Assembly: GCF_003382565.3 (NCBI RefSeq)
Contig: NZ_CP086253.1
Span: 682,001 to 746,000 of the forward strand
From: Pectobacterium aquaticum
GTDB lineage: Bacteria; Pseudomonadota; Gammaproteobacteria; Enterobacterales; Enterobacteriaceae
Direction: 5' to 3'
Length of the DNA stretch: 64,000 nucleotides
Both the position numbers and the translations under genes were made by a program. The notes beneath the pieces are model-generated. The model saw only the letters and a list, made by a program, of their open reading frames with translations. It was not told the origin of the DNA and did no database searches. This document shows, piece after piece, positions 49,465 through 58,500 of this stretch. The first letter of the stretch is position 1. Each line of letters starts with the position of its first letter.

Positions 49465-49551
49465 GCCGTGGTGGTGGAATTGGTAGACACGCTACCTTGA
49501 GGTGGTAGTGCCCGATTGGGCTTACGGGTTCAAGTCCCGTCCTCGGTACCA
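49465..49551 (+). tRNA. leuU: tRNA-Leu (anticodon GAG)
   Basis: 87 bases with encoded CCA, long variable arm (GCCC-gatt-GGGC) and anticodon GAG at 49499-49501 in loop TTGAGGT. Same gene and position (after secG) as E. coli leuU, but the acceptor stem reads GCCGTGG against CCTCGGT, so position 5 (T at 49469) faces T68 where E. coli has an A5-U68 pair. The biosynthetic island begins right after this tRNA. Confidence 0.95.
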
Positions 49552-49556
49552 ACATA

Positions 49557-49589
49557 AAAAAATAGACGTCTATCGACGTCTATTTTTTT
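49557..49589. terminator. Terminator after leuU, shared with the island's last gene
   Basis: AAAAAATAGACGTC/GACGTCTATTTTTT with a TATC loop, perfect over 14 bp and T-rich on both strands. It stops the secG-leuU transcript and, from the other side, the biosynthetic operon whose last gene ends at 49615. Confidence 0.95.
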
Positions 49590-49614
49590 GTCTTTAATTT
49601 ACTGTCTCAGCACC

Positions 49615-50631
49615 TTACAGGCGTACCAACTGCTTGCCAAAGTGTTTGCTGTCCAATAAGTCGATAAAGGCTTGGGGCGTGTTTTCTATTCCCTCAATAA
49701 TGTTCTCTCGATATTTTAATCGCCCTTTCTCTACGGCATCCAATAGCCATGTGTTTGCTTCTGCATAGTCTTTGAACCACTCGGTGACGAGAAAAAAGCG
49801 GCTCAGCGGCGCATCGGGGAGAGAAGAAAAAAATGCCACTATGTTGGACGCGTCAACGTCAGGATCCTGATTGTATTGTGCCGCACTGCCACAGACGGGG
49901 ACTCTTGCGCCTTCGTTAAGCAGTTTGGCAACGAAAAGTGAAACTCTGCCGCCAACGTTTTCAAAATAGATATCAATTCCGTTAGGGCAGGCAGCCCGCA
50001 AAGCGTGATTTAAGTCATCTTCTTTATAGTTAACACAGGCATCAAAGCCTAATGTCTCAACGACATAGCGACATTTTTCTTCGCTTCCAGCCAGACCGAC
50101 AACCCGGCATCCAGCCTGTTTACCTAATTGACCGACGACGGAACCTACGCTCCCTGACGCGGCGGATACCACCAACGTTTCTCCCGCTTTGGGTTTGGCA
50201 ATTTTGTTCATGCCAAAATAAGCGGAACGTCCCGGTGTGCCCACCACGCCGAGAAAAACAGAGGGTGACAGGGCCGTTGACTGCAGGCGATGCGTAATAA
50301 AATCCTGAGGCGTGCCGACATAGTATTTCTGCCAGCCTGAAAACGTGAACACACAATCTCCAACCTTAAAGTGTGGGTTCTTCGTTGCCACGACGTAGCC
50401 TACCGTTTCACCTTGAATCACTTCTCCCTGTTTGATTGGGCTCACATAGGCTGTATTTTTGTTAAGCCGTGGGCGTGTATAAAGATCAATGGATAGCCAT
50501 TTGTTTTCAACCAGATATTCGCCAGGCTGTAGTGCATTGATATGGCGTTCTTCGAGCCGGAAATCCTCTAACTGTGCGGGGCCATCAGGATGACGATTCA
50601 GTACAATCAGTTTGTTTTCTAACGGGTTCAT
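49615..50631 (-). CDS. MDR-family NADP-dependent oxidoreductase of the biosynthetic island
   Basis: 338 residues from the ATG at 50631, which has AGGGA six bases upstream; seven more in-frame codons lie above it. Zinc-independent MDR enzyme of the leukotriene B4 dehydrogenase/prostaglandin reductase type (E. coli CurA/YncB): N-terminal IVLNRHPDG, nucleotide-binding SAASGSVGSVVGQLGKQ, and GIDIYFENVGG. These enzymes reduce alpha,beta-unsaturated carbonyl double bonds using NADPH. As the last gene of the island operon it could act in trans as an enoyl reductase on the intermediate made by the DH domain of the polyketide synthase, or tailor or detoxify the product. This is inference. Confidence 0.88.
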   Translation of the reverse strand: MNPLENKLIVLNRHPDGPAQLEDFRLEERHINALQPGEYLVENKWLSIDLYTRPRLNKNTAYVSPIKQGEVIQGETVGYVVATKNPHFKVGDCVFTFSGWQKYYVGTPQDFITHRLQSTALSPSVFLGVVGTPGRSAYFGMNKIAKPKAGETLVVSAASGSVGSVVGQLGKQAGCRVVGLAGSEEKCRYVVETLGFDACVNYKEDDLNHALRAACPNGIDIYFENVGGRVSLFVAKLLNEGARVPVCGSAAQYNQDPDVDASNIVAFFSSLPDAPLSRFFLVTEWFKDYAEANTWLLDAVEKGRLKYRENIIEGIENTPQAFIDLLDSKHFGKQLVRL

Positions 50632-50683
50632 AATATTCCCTATATTTAACATTCATTATGTTATGCACTACCTGCAACGCTGA

Positions 50684-51310
50684 TCAGGCAGCGTTATTGT
50701 GTGCGAGTGATGACCAGCGATGCTTTGGCCATCGGAAACTGAAGATCACCAGCAGTAGCGTAAGAGGCCATCCGCTGATGAGGACAAGCGTATCCATCGG
50801 CAAATCAGACTGGCGGGAAAGTAGGTAGATAATGATGGCTTTCACCAGGTAAACCAGAATCCAGACCAGTGATACCTCGTTCCAGACTCGAACGTACTGC
50901 GGTGTGCCATAAACGGGGAGTGTCTTAAGTGCTGGCGTGGCTTGTTCGGCCAATGTTTGTATGACCGGACGCCCCTTGATGCTGTAAAGGGTAAAAATGA
51001 TCACGGTTGAAATTGCGCCGCTGACCGACAAAAAAACGCTCTCCTGATGGATATCAAACAGGATGACGCCTTCCAGATAAAGGTAGTGGCTAAGCCCCGA
51101 TACCAGAATGAGAGCAATGATTGGCAGATAGCCTTGCCAACGGCTGATGAGTTGCAGTACACCGGAATAGATCGCGGTTATTAACAGCGCGACGCCAGCC
51201 CCCCATTGTAAAAATGCGATGTTGTAAATAACGACCGGTATGATGATGGTCAGAAGCGCATCGCGCGATACTAGATATCGCCAAACGGTTAATGACGGGG
51301 GATGGCCCAT
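50684..51310 (-). CDS. VC0807-like multi-pass membrane protein of the biosynthetic island
   Basis: 208 residues with about six hydrophobic segments and a strong GAGGAG ribosome site. The sequence (YLYLEGVILFDIHQESVFLSVSGAIST, TLYSIKGRPVIQTLAEQ) resembles the VC0807/DUF3159-type proteins of unknown function. In this place, between the synthetase and the reductase, it could provide export or self-protection. It is not an ABC or MFS transporter. Confidence 0.7.
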   Translation of the reverse strand: MGHPPSLTVWRYLVSRDALLTIIIPVVIYNIAFLQWGAGVALLITAIYSGVLQLISRWQGYLPIIALILVSGLSHYLYLEGVILFDIHQESVFLSVSGAISTVIIFTLYSIKGRPVIQTLAEQATPALKTLPVYGTPQYVRVWNEVSLVWILVYLVKAIIIYLLSRQSDLPMDTLVLISGWPLTLLLVIFSFRWPKHRWSSLAHNNAA

Positions 51311-51374
51311 GTTTTCTCCTCACTTACGTCATAAAATCGCCGTTCTGCGTTGGAAACCGCAGACGGCGAATGTG

Positions 51375-54300
51375 TTATTGCCATACTTTTTTGAGCTGTT
51401 CGGCTATACGGGAAATGTGCGGTGCGTTCATCATTGAGATATGATCGCCGGACGTCGGCAGTACCGTCAGGCAACCTGAAGTGAGGCGACGCCACCCCAG
51501 CCCCGACTCTGGCAGGCGGATACGACTGGGTAAGATATCTTCCGCTTCGACGACCAGCACATCACCTGCGTAGCGTTCGCCACGGTAAGCGTCCGTCGCA
51601 TAGATATGGGTTTGCAGGATATTGATAAAGTCCTGAAATGCTCCAGGCCCAATTGACTCAGGAACCAGCCCCACACGTTTAAATTCAGCCAGAAAGCGCG
51701 ACGTTCGTTGCGCATTGCTCATGTTCGCAAGTGACTGTTCCGACAGATCGAAAGACGCACCGGTAAACAACGCCACTTTATGCGCAAAATACGCCAGACG
51801 TTCAGCCTCGTTCATGTTTGCTGAGCCGTCGATGTTGATCTCTGGTGCCGGTTGATCCAACACTAACACCGTCGGTGTTATGCCTTTTTTCGCGAGCTGC
51901 TGCGCCATTTCAAAAGCAATAGTTGCACCCAGAGACCATCCTCCTAATACCAGACGAGAGTGATGAACGATGTCGCCAGCTTCTGAGAGATAAAAAGCGG
52001 CAAGCGCTTTGATATCGGCGTTATAAGGCTGGTTAACGCTGAAATCGGGCACCTGAATACCATAGATCGGATAGCGCTCGCCCAATTCACGCGCCAGCCC
52101 GGAATAACACAGTACGTTACCGCCTGCTGGATGAATCAGAAGCAACGTGGGGTTATCTTCAGGCTGCCCACGATTGATCGTCACCCTTGCGGCTTGAGTC
52201 TGCGATCCCTTTTCTTCAATCACGCGGGCCAACTGGGCAATGCTGCTGTTTTCGAACAACTGCCCCAGAGACAGGGAGGTGCCGAAGTGCTGATTAACGC
52301 TCAGGATGAGCTTTAATGCGCTGAGAGAATTCCCACCAAGGGTAAAAAAGCTCTCCTGCGTATCAATCGTCTCGCTTTGCAAAATGTCGCGATAAATTTC
52401 ATGCAGGTCGTGTTCACGCGGATTTTCCGGGGCATGGAATGCTACGCGCTTTTCTGCTGAGGGCAGGGGTAACGCGGCATAATTTATCTTACCGCTGGCG
52501 GTTAATGGCATCGCGTCTAGCCATACCCAGCGTTCTGGCTGCATATAGTCTGGCAGTTTTTTTTGCAGCGCCGTTTTTACTGTGGCATGACTGGGTTCAT
52601 CAATGCCGCACAGGTACGCGGTTAAGACGGTTTCCCCGTGGTGCAGCGTGTTTTGTTTAATAGCAACGTGGGTCGCATTAGCAACCTGTTGCAATACCTG
52701 TTCGATCTCCGTCAGTTCAACACGGTAGCCGCGCACTTTCACCTGACGATCCAAGCGTCCCATAAATTCAAGATTGCCATCAGGCAGGAAACGACCTTTA
52801 TCACCACTGCGATAGAGCCGCTCGCCCTCAAGGTAAGGATGAGGAATAAAGCGTGCATTATTTTGATCTGGCAGGCCAATGTACCCTTCTGCGACATGCG
52901 AACCGCCCAAATAAATTTCCCCTGGTAAGCCGGCCGGAACGAGCTGGTGATAAGGATCGAGCAGCAGAACATGGCTATCAGACAGAGGTTTACCGATAGG
53001 CAAATAGTCGCCCGAAAGGAGGCTGAGATCGTCCGGCACCGGATAGGTGGTGACACCGACGGTGCATTCGGTTGGCCCATAATGATTGAGGAGGCGGCAA
53101 GACGTTCGGAACTCGCGTACACGCTTGATGAGTGACAGAGGAACACGTTCTCCGCCGATAACCAATAACTGGCGAGGTAACAGCGCTTCAGCCTGCGGTG
53201 ACGTCAATAACGTCGCTAAATGCGACGGCGTAATCTTTATGCAATCGACTGGGTATTGCGCCAGATAAGCGAATAGCTCCTGTGGGGAGCGGAGTAATTC
53301 CGTGCTGATCACGTCTAACTGACCCTGGTGAATTAGGGCAGGGAACAGCACCGTGTGTGCTAAATCGGTGGTGAAGGATGAAAACATGCCGTAGCGAGCA
53401 TCGGGCGGCAGGTTGAGCACGGGCCGAATGGCCTGACAGTAGTGGCTAAGCTGCGAGTGTTTGACACGAACGCCTTTCGGTTTGCCGGAACTGCCCGAGG
53501 TATAAATGATGTAAGCTGGGCCATCCGTAACCTGTGGCGGCGATGGATTGCTTACCGGCATCCTACTGCGATTTTGTCTTACGTAGAGGCAAGGGAGCCT
53601 GTTACCGGGTGCCTGTTCGTCGATGATGACACAGCGGGCGGCGGAGTTTTGCAAGATGAACTCAACCTGCTGAGCAGGGAGATCGATATCGATTGGAACG
53701 TAGCATCCGCCTGCTTTTAACACGGCCAGAATCGCGACGACGTAATACTCGCTTTTCGGCATGAACAGCGCGACGCACTCGCCATGAGTAATGCCGTTTT
53801 TCTGGAGCTGATGAGCCAGCTGGTTTGCCCGTTCATTGAGCTGGGCATAGCTGAACGTACGGCCTTCACAACGAATCGCGATGGCATCGGGATGTTGCTG
53901 TGCCTGTTGTTCAAACTGCCGATGAACCGCAGGCGGTAACGCGTTAGCGGTTGGGCGGCATTGTGCGATTGTCGCGCGGCGTTCTTCGTCGCTTAACAGT
54001 GAGATATCCCGAACGGTTAACTGCGGCTGGGTGATTAAGGTTTCAAGAACCGTCCGCAGGTCGTTCAGCATGCGCTGGATGGTGCTGATGGAAAATAATG
54101 CGCTACTGTAGTTCATGGTGAACAGCAGGCCGTCGCTATCCTTGTCTTCTTCTACCCATAAGTTCAGATCCAGTTTTGCGGTGCCGTAATCCACTTTTAA
54201 CGGCTTATATTTGAACCCACCATAGCTGCTGTGAAAATGGGGGAAGACCTGATACGTCAAGATTGCCTGAAAGATGGGATTGATCTGGGGATTACGCACA

Positions 54301-55448
54301 TAGGTAATCTCGTCCAGAATATAATTGAACGGCACATCCTGGTATCTCAAGGTTTCTTCACACTCGGCGCGCGCGCCCTCAATCAGGGAGGCGACACTGG
54401 CATTAGGATCGATATCAAAACGTAATGGCAGGGTATTCATGAATAGCCCCATCATGTTTTGCGTGGCAGGTAAATTTCGGTTGGCAAACGGTGCGCCGAT
54501 GATGATTTCCTGCTGCCCGCTGTATTTATGCAGCAGGAGTTGGTATGCCGTGAGGATAACGTGGAATTGTGTCGCCTGATGCTGTGTCGCACAGGTTTGC
54601 AAGCGCTGGCAGAAAGATGCATCAAAGAACTGGCTGGCGATTCCCCCTGTGGTGCTCATTTTGGCCGGACGCGGGTAATCCGTCGCCAGATCTAACTGCC
54701 CTGTGATGCCATCCAGCTTCTTCGCCCAGTAGGCCAGCCCGGTCTGGTATTCGCCCTCGGTATGCCACCGATCTTCCGCCAGTGCATAATCGGTGAACTG
54801 GAGCGTTTTTTCGATGGGTAATGTCCCGCCCTGCAGCAGACGAAAGTAGTTTTCCATGAGCATCTTGAAGAACACATTGACCGTCCACCCGTCGGAAATA
54901 ATGTGATGAAATGTCAGGAACAGGACATAGTCGTACTGATGGGTTTTGACCATATGGAGATAAACCAAGGGGCCATTCTCCAGATCAAAAACAATGTTCC
55001 CTTTCGCCTTGGCTGTCTCCGAGACATATTTTTCAATGTCTTCTTCGCTGAATGTGGAGATATCTTCAAAGCTGAACGTGAAAGACATGTCGTCAGCAAC
55101 GCACTGGCACACGTCGTTATCGACCAGCCGGAATGTCGTACGCAGAATGTCATGCTGTTGCATCAGATAGTCGAGCGTTTGCTGTACTCGCTGTGGCTCC
55201 ATATCGTGCTCGATCCGGCAGGCAAGCACATAGGGATTATTGTAGACCTGGCTATCGTCAAGGTATTGGGAGAGCATCCAGATGCGCTTCTGCGCGCTGG
55301 TCATGGGGAAGTGTACTCTGCCGGGTGTCGCGTGCGGAACAATGGCTTTGCCTGAAGATGCGTTGCCCGTTTTCTTCTTTTCTCTTGCCAGCTTTTTGAG
55401 TTCATCCAGGCTAAGCGAGGTCAGTTTTGCGGTGGGAAGCTGCGTCAT
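51375..55448 (-). CDS. Nonribosomal peptide synthetase module, C-A-PCP-TE, predicted Asp-specific
   Basis: 1357 residues. A short helical N-terminus (LDELKKLAREKK) may dock to the upstream synthase. Condensation domain about 45-470 with HHIISDG near 183; adenylation domain about 490-990 with YTSGSSGKPKG near 649, YGPTE, and K in the SGKINYAAL motif; carrier domain with GGNSLSA, serine near 1040; thioesterase about 1110-1355 with GGWSLGAT (serine near 1171), an aspartate in VLDQPAP and a histidine in GDHISMM. Aligning the A domain to GrsA by eye gives binding-pocket residues D-L-T-K-V-G-H-V-G-K; the published aspartate code is DLTKVGHIGK. It should add aspartate to the acyl chain made by the polyketide synthase and release the product. 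Confidence 0.93.
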   Translation of the reverse strand: MTQLPTAKLTSLSLDELKKLAREKKKTGNASSGKAIVPHATPGRVHFPMTSAQKRIWMLSQYLDDSQVYNNPYVLACRIEHDMEPQRVQQTLDYLMQQHDILRTTFRLVDNDVCQCVADDMSFTFSFEDISTFSEEDIEKYVSETAKAKGNIVFDLENGPLVYLHMVKTHQYDYVLFLTFHHIISDGWTVNVFFKMLMENYFRLLQGGTLPIEKTLQFTDYALAEDRWHTEGEYQTGLAYWAKKLDGITGQLDLATDYPRPAKMSTTGGIASQFFDASFCQRLQTCATQHQATQFHVILTAYQLLLHKYSGQQEIIIGAPFANRNLPATQNMMGLFMNTLPLRFDIDPNASVASLIEGARAECEETLRYQDVPFNYILDEITYVRNPQINPIFQAILTYQVFPHFHSSYGGFKYKPLKVDYGTAKLDLNLWVEEDKDSDGLLFTMNYSSALFSISTIQRMLNDLRTVLETLITQPQLTVRDISLLSDEERRATIAQCRPTANALPPAVHRQFEQQAQQHPDAIAIRCEGRTFSYAQLNERANQLAHQLQKNGITHGECVALFMPKSEYYVVAILAVLKAGGCYVPIDIDLPAQQVEFILQNSAARCVIIDEQAPGNRLPCLYVRQNRSRMPVSNPSPPQVTDGPAYIIYTSGSSGKPKGVRVKHSQLSHYCQAIRPVLNLPPDARYGMFSSFTTDLAHTVLFPALIHQGQLDVISTELLRSPQELFAYLAQYPVDCIKITPSHLATLLTSPQAEALLPRQLLVIGGERVPLSLIKRVREFRTSCRLLNHYGPTECTVGVTTYPVPDDLSLLSGDYLPIGKPLSDSHVLLLDPYHQLVPAGLPGEIYLGGSHVAEGYIGLPDQNNARFIPHPYLEGERLYRSGDKGRFLPDGNLEFMGRLDRQVKVRGYRVELTEIEQVLQQVANATHVAIKQNTLHHGETVLTAYLCGIDEPSHATVKTALQKKLPDYMQPERWVWLDAMPLTASGKINYAALPLPSAEKRVAFHAPENPREHDLHEIYRDILQSETIDTQESFFTLGGNSLSALKLILSVNQHFGTSLSLGQLFENSSIAQLARVIEEKGSQTQAARVTINRGQPEDNPTLLLIHPAGGNVLCYSGLARELGERYPIYGIQVPDFSVNQPYNADIKALAAFYLSEAGDIVHHSRLVLGGWSLGATIAFEMAQQLAKKGITPTVLVLDQPAPEINIDGSANMNEAERLAYFAHKVALFTGASFDLSEQSLANMSNAQRTSRFLAEFKRVGLVPESIGPGAFQDFINILQTHIYATDAYRGERYAGDVLVVEAEDILPSRIRLPESGLGWRRLTSGCLTVLPTSGDHISMMNAPHISRIAEQLKKVWQ

Positions 55449-55486
55449 TATCGAGTCTCATTTTGTGACATTCGGTTTTACATTAG

Positions 55487-55520
55487 CGGCCGCCTTCGAG
55501 ATGCATACTGAAGGCGGCCG
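55487..55520. repeat. 11-bp inverted repeat in the PKS-NRPS gap
   Basis: CGGCCGCCTTC (55487-55497) and GAAGGCGGCCG (55510-55520) around a 12-base loop, within the 77-base gap between the PKS stop and the NRPS start. No U-tract on the minus strand, so it is more likely an mRNA-stabilising or processing hairpin than a terminator. It could set the ratio of the two large enzymes. Confidence 0.6.
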
Positions 55521-55525
55521 TTCCC

Positions 55526-58500
55526 TTATTCCTGCAATAAGGCTTCCAGCTCGGTAAGGATCAGCGTTGCTAACCCTTTCACGGTCTGGTTCTGGTAAAA
55601 CAGATCAACGCGAATATCGATTTCAAATAGGCCGGAAACGGTAGACACGACCTGTACTGCCAGCAGCGAGTTACCGCCCAGTTCAGTAAAGCTGTCGTTA
55701 ACGCCGATCCCCGAGATCCCCAGAATCGACTGCCAGACTTTGACGATCTCCTTCTCGATGTCATTTTCTGGCGCGACATAATCCACAGAGAGGGCCGGTC
55801 GGGCATATCCTTCCGTTGCTTCGCTATTCTGCAAAATGAATTCAGGCGTTTCCTGTTCAGGAATCGACTCATAAATGAGCTGTTCCAGATCGCTGGTGAC
55901 GACGACTAACTGTTCAAATTCCAGATGCGCGAGCTGGCGTTTTATTGCATCCAGCCCTTCTGGCAACAGAATGTCTTTATCTGCCAGATTCACTTTTACT
56001 GCTGCTGTGGCTGCTGTGGCTGCCGTTGAGGCGTTTTCTGACGTCGCGAGCTGATTGCCCATCGTCATCTTCATCAGCGTGTAATTTTCCAGAACCAGCA
56101 GCGGAATGCCCTCTGGTGACAGGAACGTGATATCCATGACGATGGCGTTATCCTGCGGCTGATAGGCCTGCTTGAGCCTGGCGTGGGCGTAGCACTCTTT
56201 CCCCAGTGGCGATAAGAAGGTCATCTTGCCATAGCTGATAGGCAGGAAATTCTCCTGTGTAATCAATGATAGGCAGGAGATGGCCGTAGCATCAATCACT
56301 GCGGGGTGGTACGGGTAGCGGGTAAGATCGTGCGTATACTCGCTTCCCAGCACTTTGTGGATCAGCCATTCGTTATGGCCCTGAACAATCTCGCGGTGGT
56401 TGTTCCAGCGCTGGCTAAACGACAGGAAATTCTCGCCCGTGTTGGCATTACCCAGCTCGGTGATAAACGGCGCGTAGGGAACCTGCGTGGTGCAGCGCTG
56501 TTTGATGGCGTCAATCGATTGTGGCGTGAGGTCTGCCGTTGGAGCGCCGTGGCCTATGCTTCCGAACGCGTGTTCTTGCCATGCCAGCTCAAGCACGCCC
56601 CGCGTCTTGAGGCTGAATTTATAGCCTTTCCCCTCTGGCGTGATGAATAGCCTCATCTGACGCGGCCAGGCATCGGTATAGATCACCGGCTTGGTCAGCA
56701 TCAGGTTCTTGACCTGAAGGCTTTCCTGAGACTTAAAGCCTGTCATGAACTCATGCAGCAGCGATAAGATTGTCGCCCCCACCAGTGAAGGTTGTTTCGC
56801 AAGGCGGTGCTCATCGATAACCCAGTCCTGCGTGGTGAGATTGACCTGATAGCTTTCCTGCGTGCCTTCACGTTCCAGGTGCGTCAGCAGGTCGCCTTTA
56901 GTTTCCTCAACGGCAGCCAGCTTGCTGTTTTTCTTCTCCTGCAGCTGTTTGCCCCAACGGACGGCCATTCCCACATCGCCCCATTTTCCCCAGTTCAGCG
57001 AGACGGTGCGCCCACGGCGATGCTGGTTGCGATAATGCGCAAAGGCATCCATAAACGCGTTACCCGAGCAGTAATCGATGCGGGCTTCGTCACCGACGAT
57101 GGAGGTAATAGAAGAGAATAAAATAAAAAAATCAGGCTGTTTGTCCTGCAGCAGCTCATCCAGAATGAGCGATCCTGCCACTTTGGGATCGAGCACGTTG
57201 GCGCAATCGGCGTCATTCTTCAGCGCAATGATACCGCCGCCAGCCACGCCTGCCGTATGGAACACGCCATCGACCTGCGGGAACGCGGATAACATCTCGC
57301 GCATACCGTGATAGTCATTCACGTCGACCTGCGCCAGATGTATCGTGTTGCCGCGAGCTTCCAGACGTAAAACGCTCGCCAGTTTTTCACTGATAGGATC
57401 GTCAACCGGATGCTGTTGGATCCAGGCTTGCCACTCTTCACGCGGTGGTAACGCCGTACGGTAAGTCAGGATGATCGCCGCATTACTGTTTTCAGACAGG
57501 TGGTTGGCGAGCAGTATCCCCAATCCACCCAGGCCGCCGGTGATGAGGTAGACGCCGTCGTCTTTCAATTCCGCAGGTAAACCGAGGGTGTCCTGCTTCA
57601 GATGCACGGCCTGATAACTTTCTTCCCAGCGCTGGTTTCCGCGGTAAGCCACCAGATTGCCGTGTGTGGCGATATGGCTTTCTGCAATCAGACTGTGGGC
57701 AAACTCATCAAGCTGTTCGGCGTTTTGTTTAAGATCGATATCCACCAGGTGGCACTGCACTTCAGGATACTCGTGATAGAACACGCGCGACGGCCCGACC
57801 AGTAACGCATTCTCCGGTGAAGCGATGCGCTCACCCATCACGCTGAATGTGTTGCTGGTGGCGAAGGTCACATGCAGATCGTCCAGCAAATTCTCGTTCA
57901 CCAGCGCCTGCTGGAGATAGAGAGCAGGGTAGAACGTGTTCAGCGGTGAAGAGAGATAGGTGTGCTCAAGCGGCTGGACCTGTTCCGCCACCGTCAGGTT
58001 CCATAAATACAGGATGCGTGATGGACGTAACCCTTGTTCTGTCAGGCTTTTCAGCAGCCGGACATAGTCGGCGCGTGAGGATACATTGAGGGTGTATTGG
58101 CCTTCGGAAAGCGCTTCCTGATACTGCGTTCCCGGGCTGACGAAAAAGACCTTATGCCCGTCCTTTTCCAGCAGTTGCTTCGCACGTTCGGCGATCCCCT
58201 GCGTATCCGTCAGGAGCAGCCAGCAGGTGTTCTCGGCTTCAACGCGTTTGCCCGCCATGTATTTCGCCGGAATGGTTTTCTTCCAGGTCGGCATATAGAA
58301 CCAATCACCGATATCCGCCTGTTTCCGCTTTTTAGCCTTAACGGATTGCTCACTCTGCATGTCATGACTGGCTGACGACAGGGCTGGCAGGGCGAAGCGT
58401 TTACGCTCGAAAGGGTAGCCCGGCAGCGGGATGCGGCGACGGTGCTGTTCTGGATGATGCTGATGCCAGGGAACGTTTACGCCGCTTGCCCAAAGCGCAC

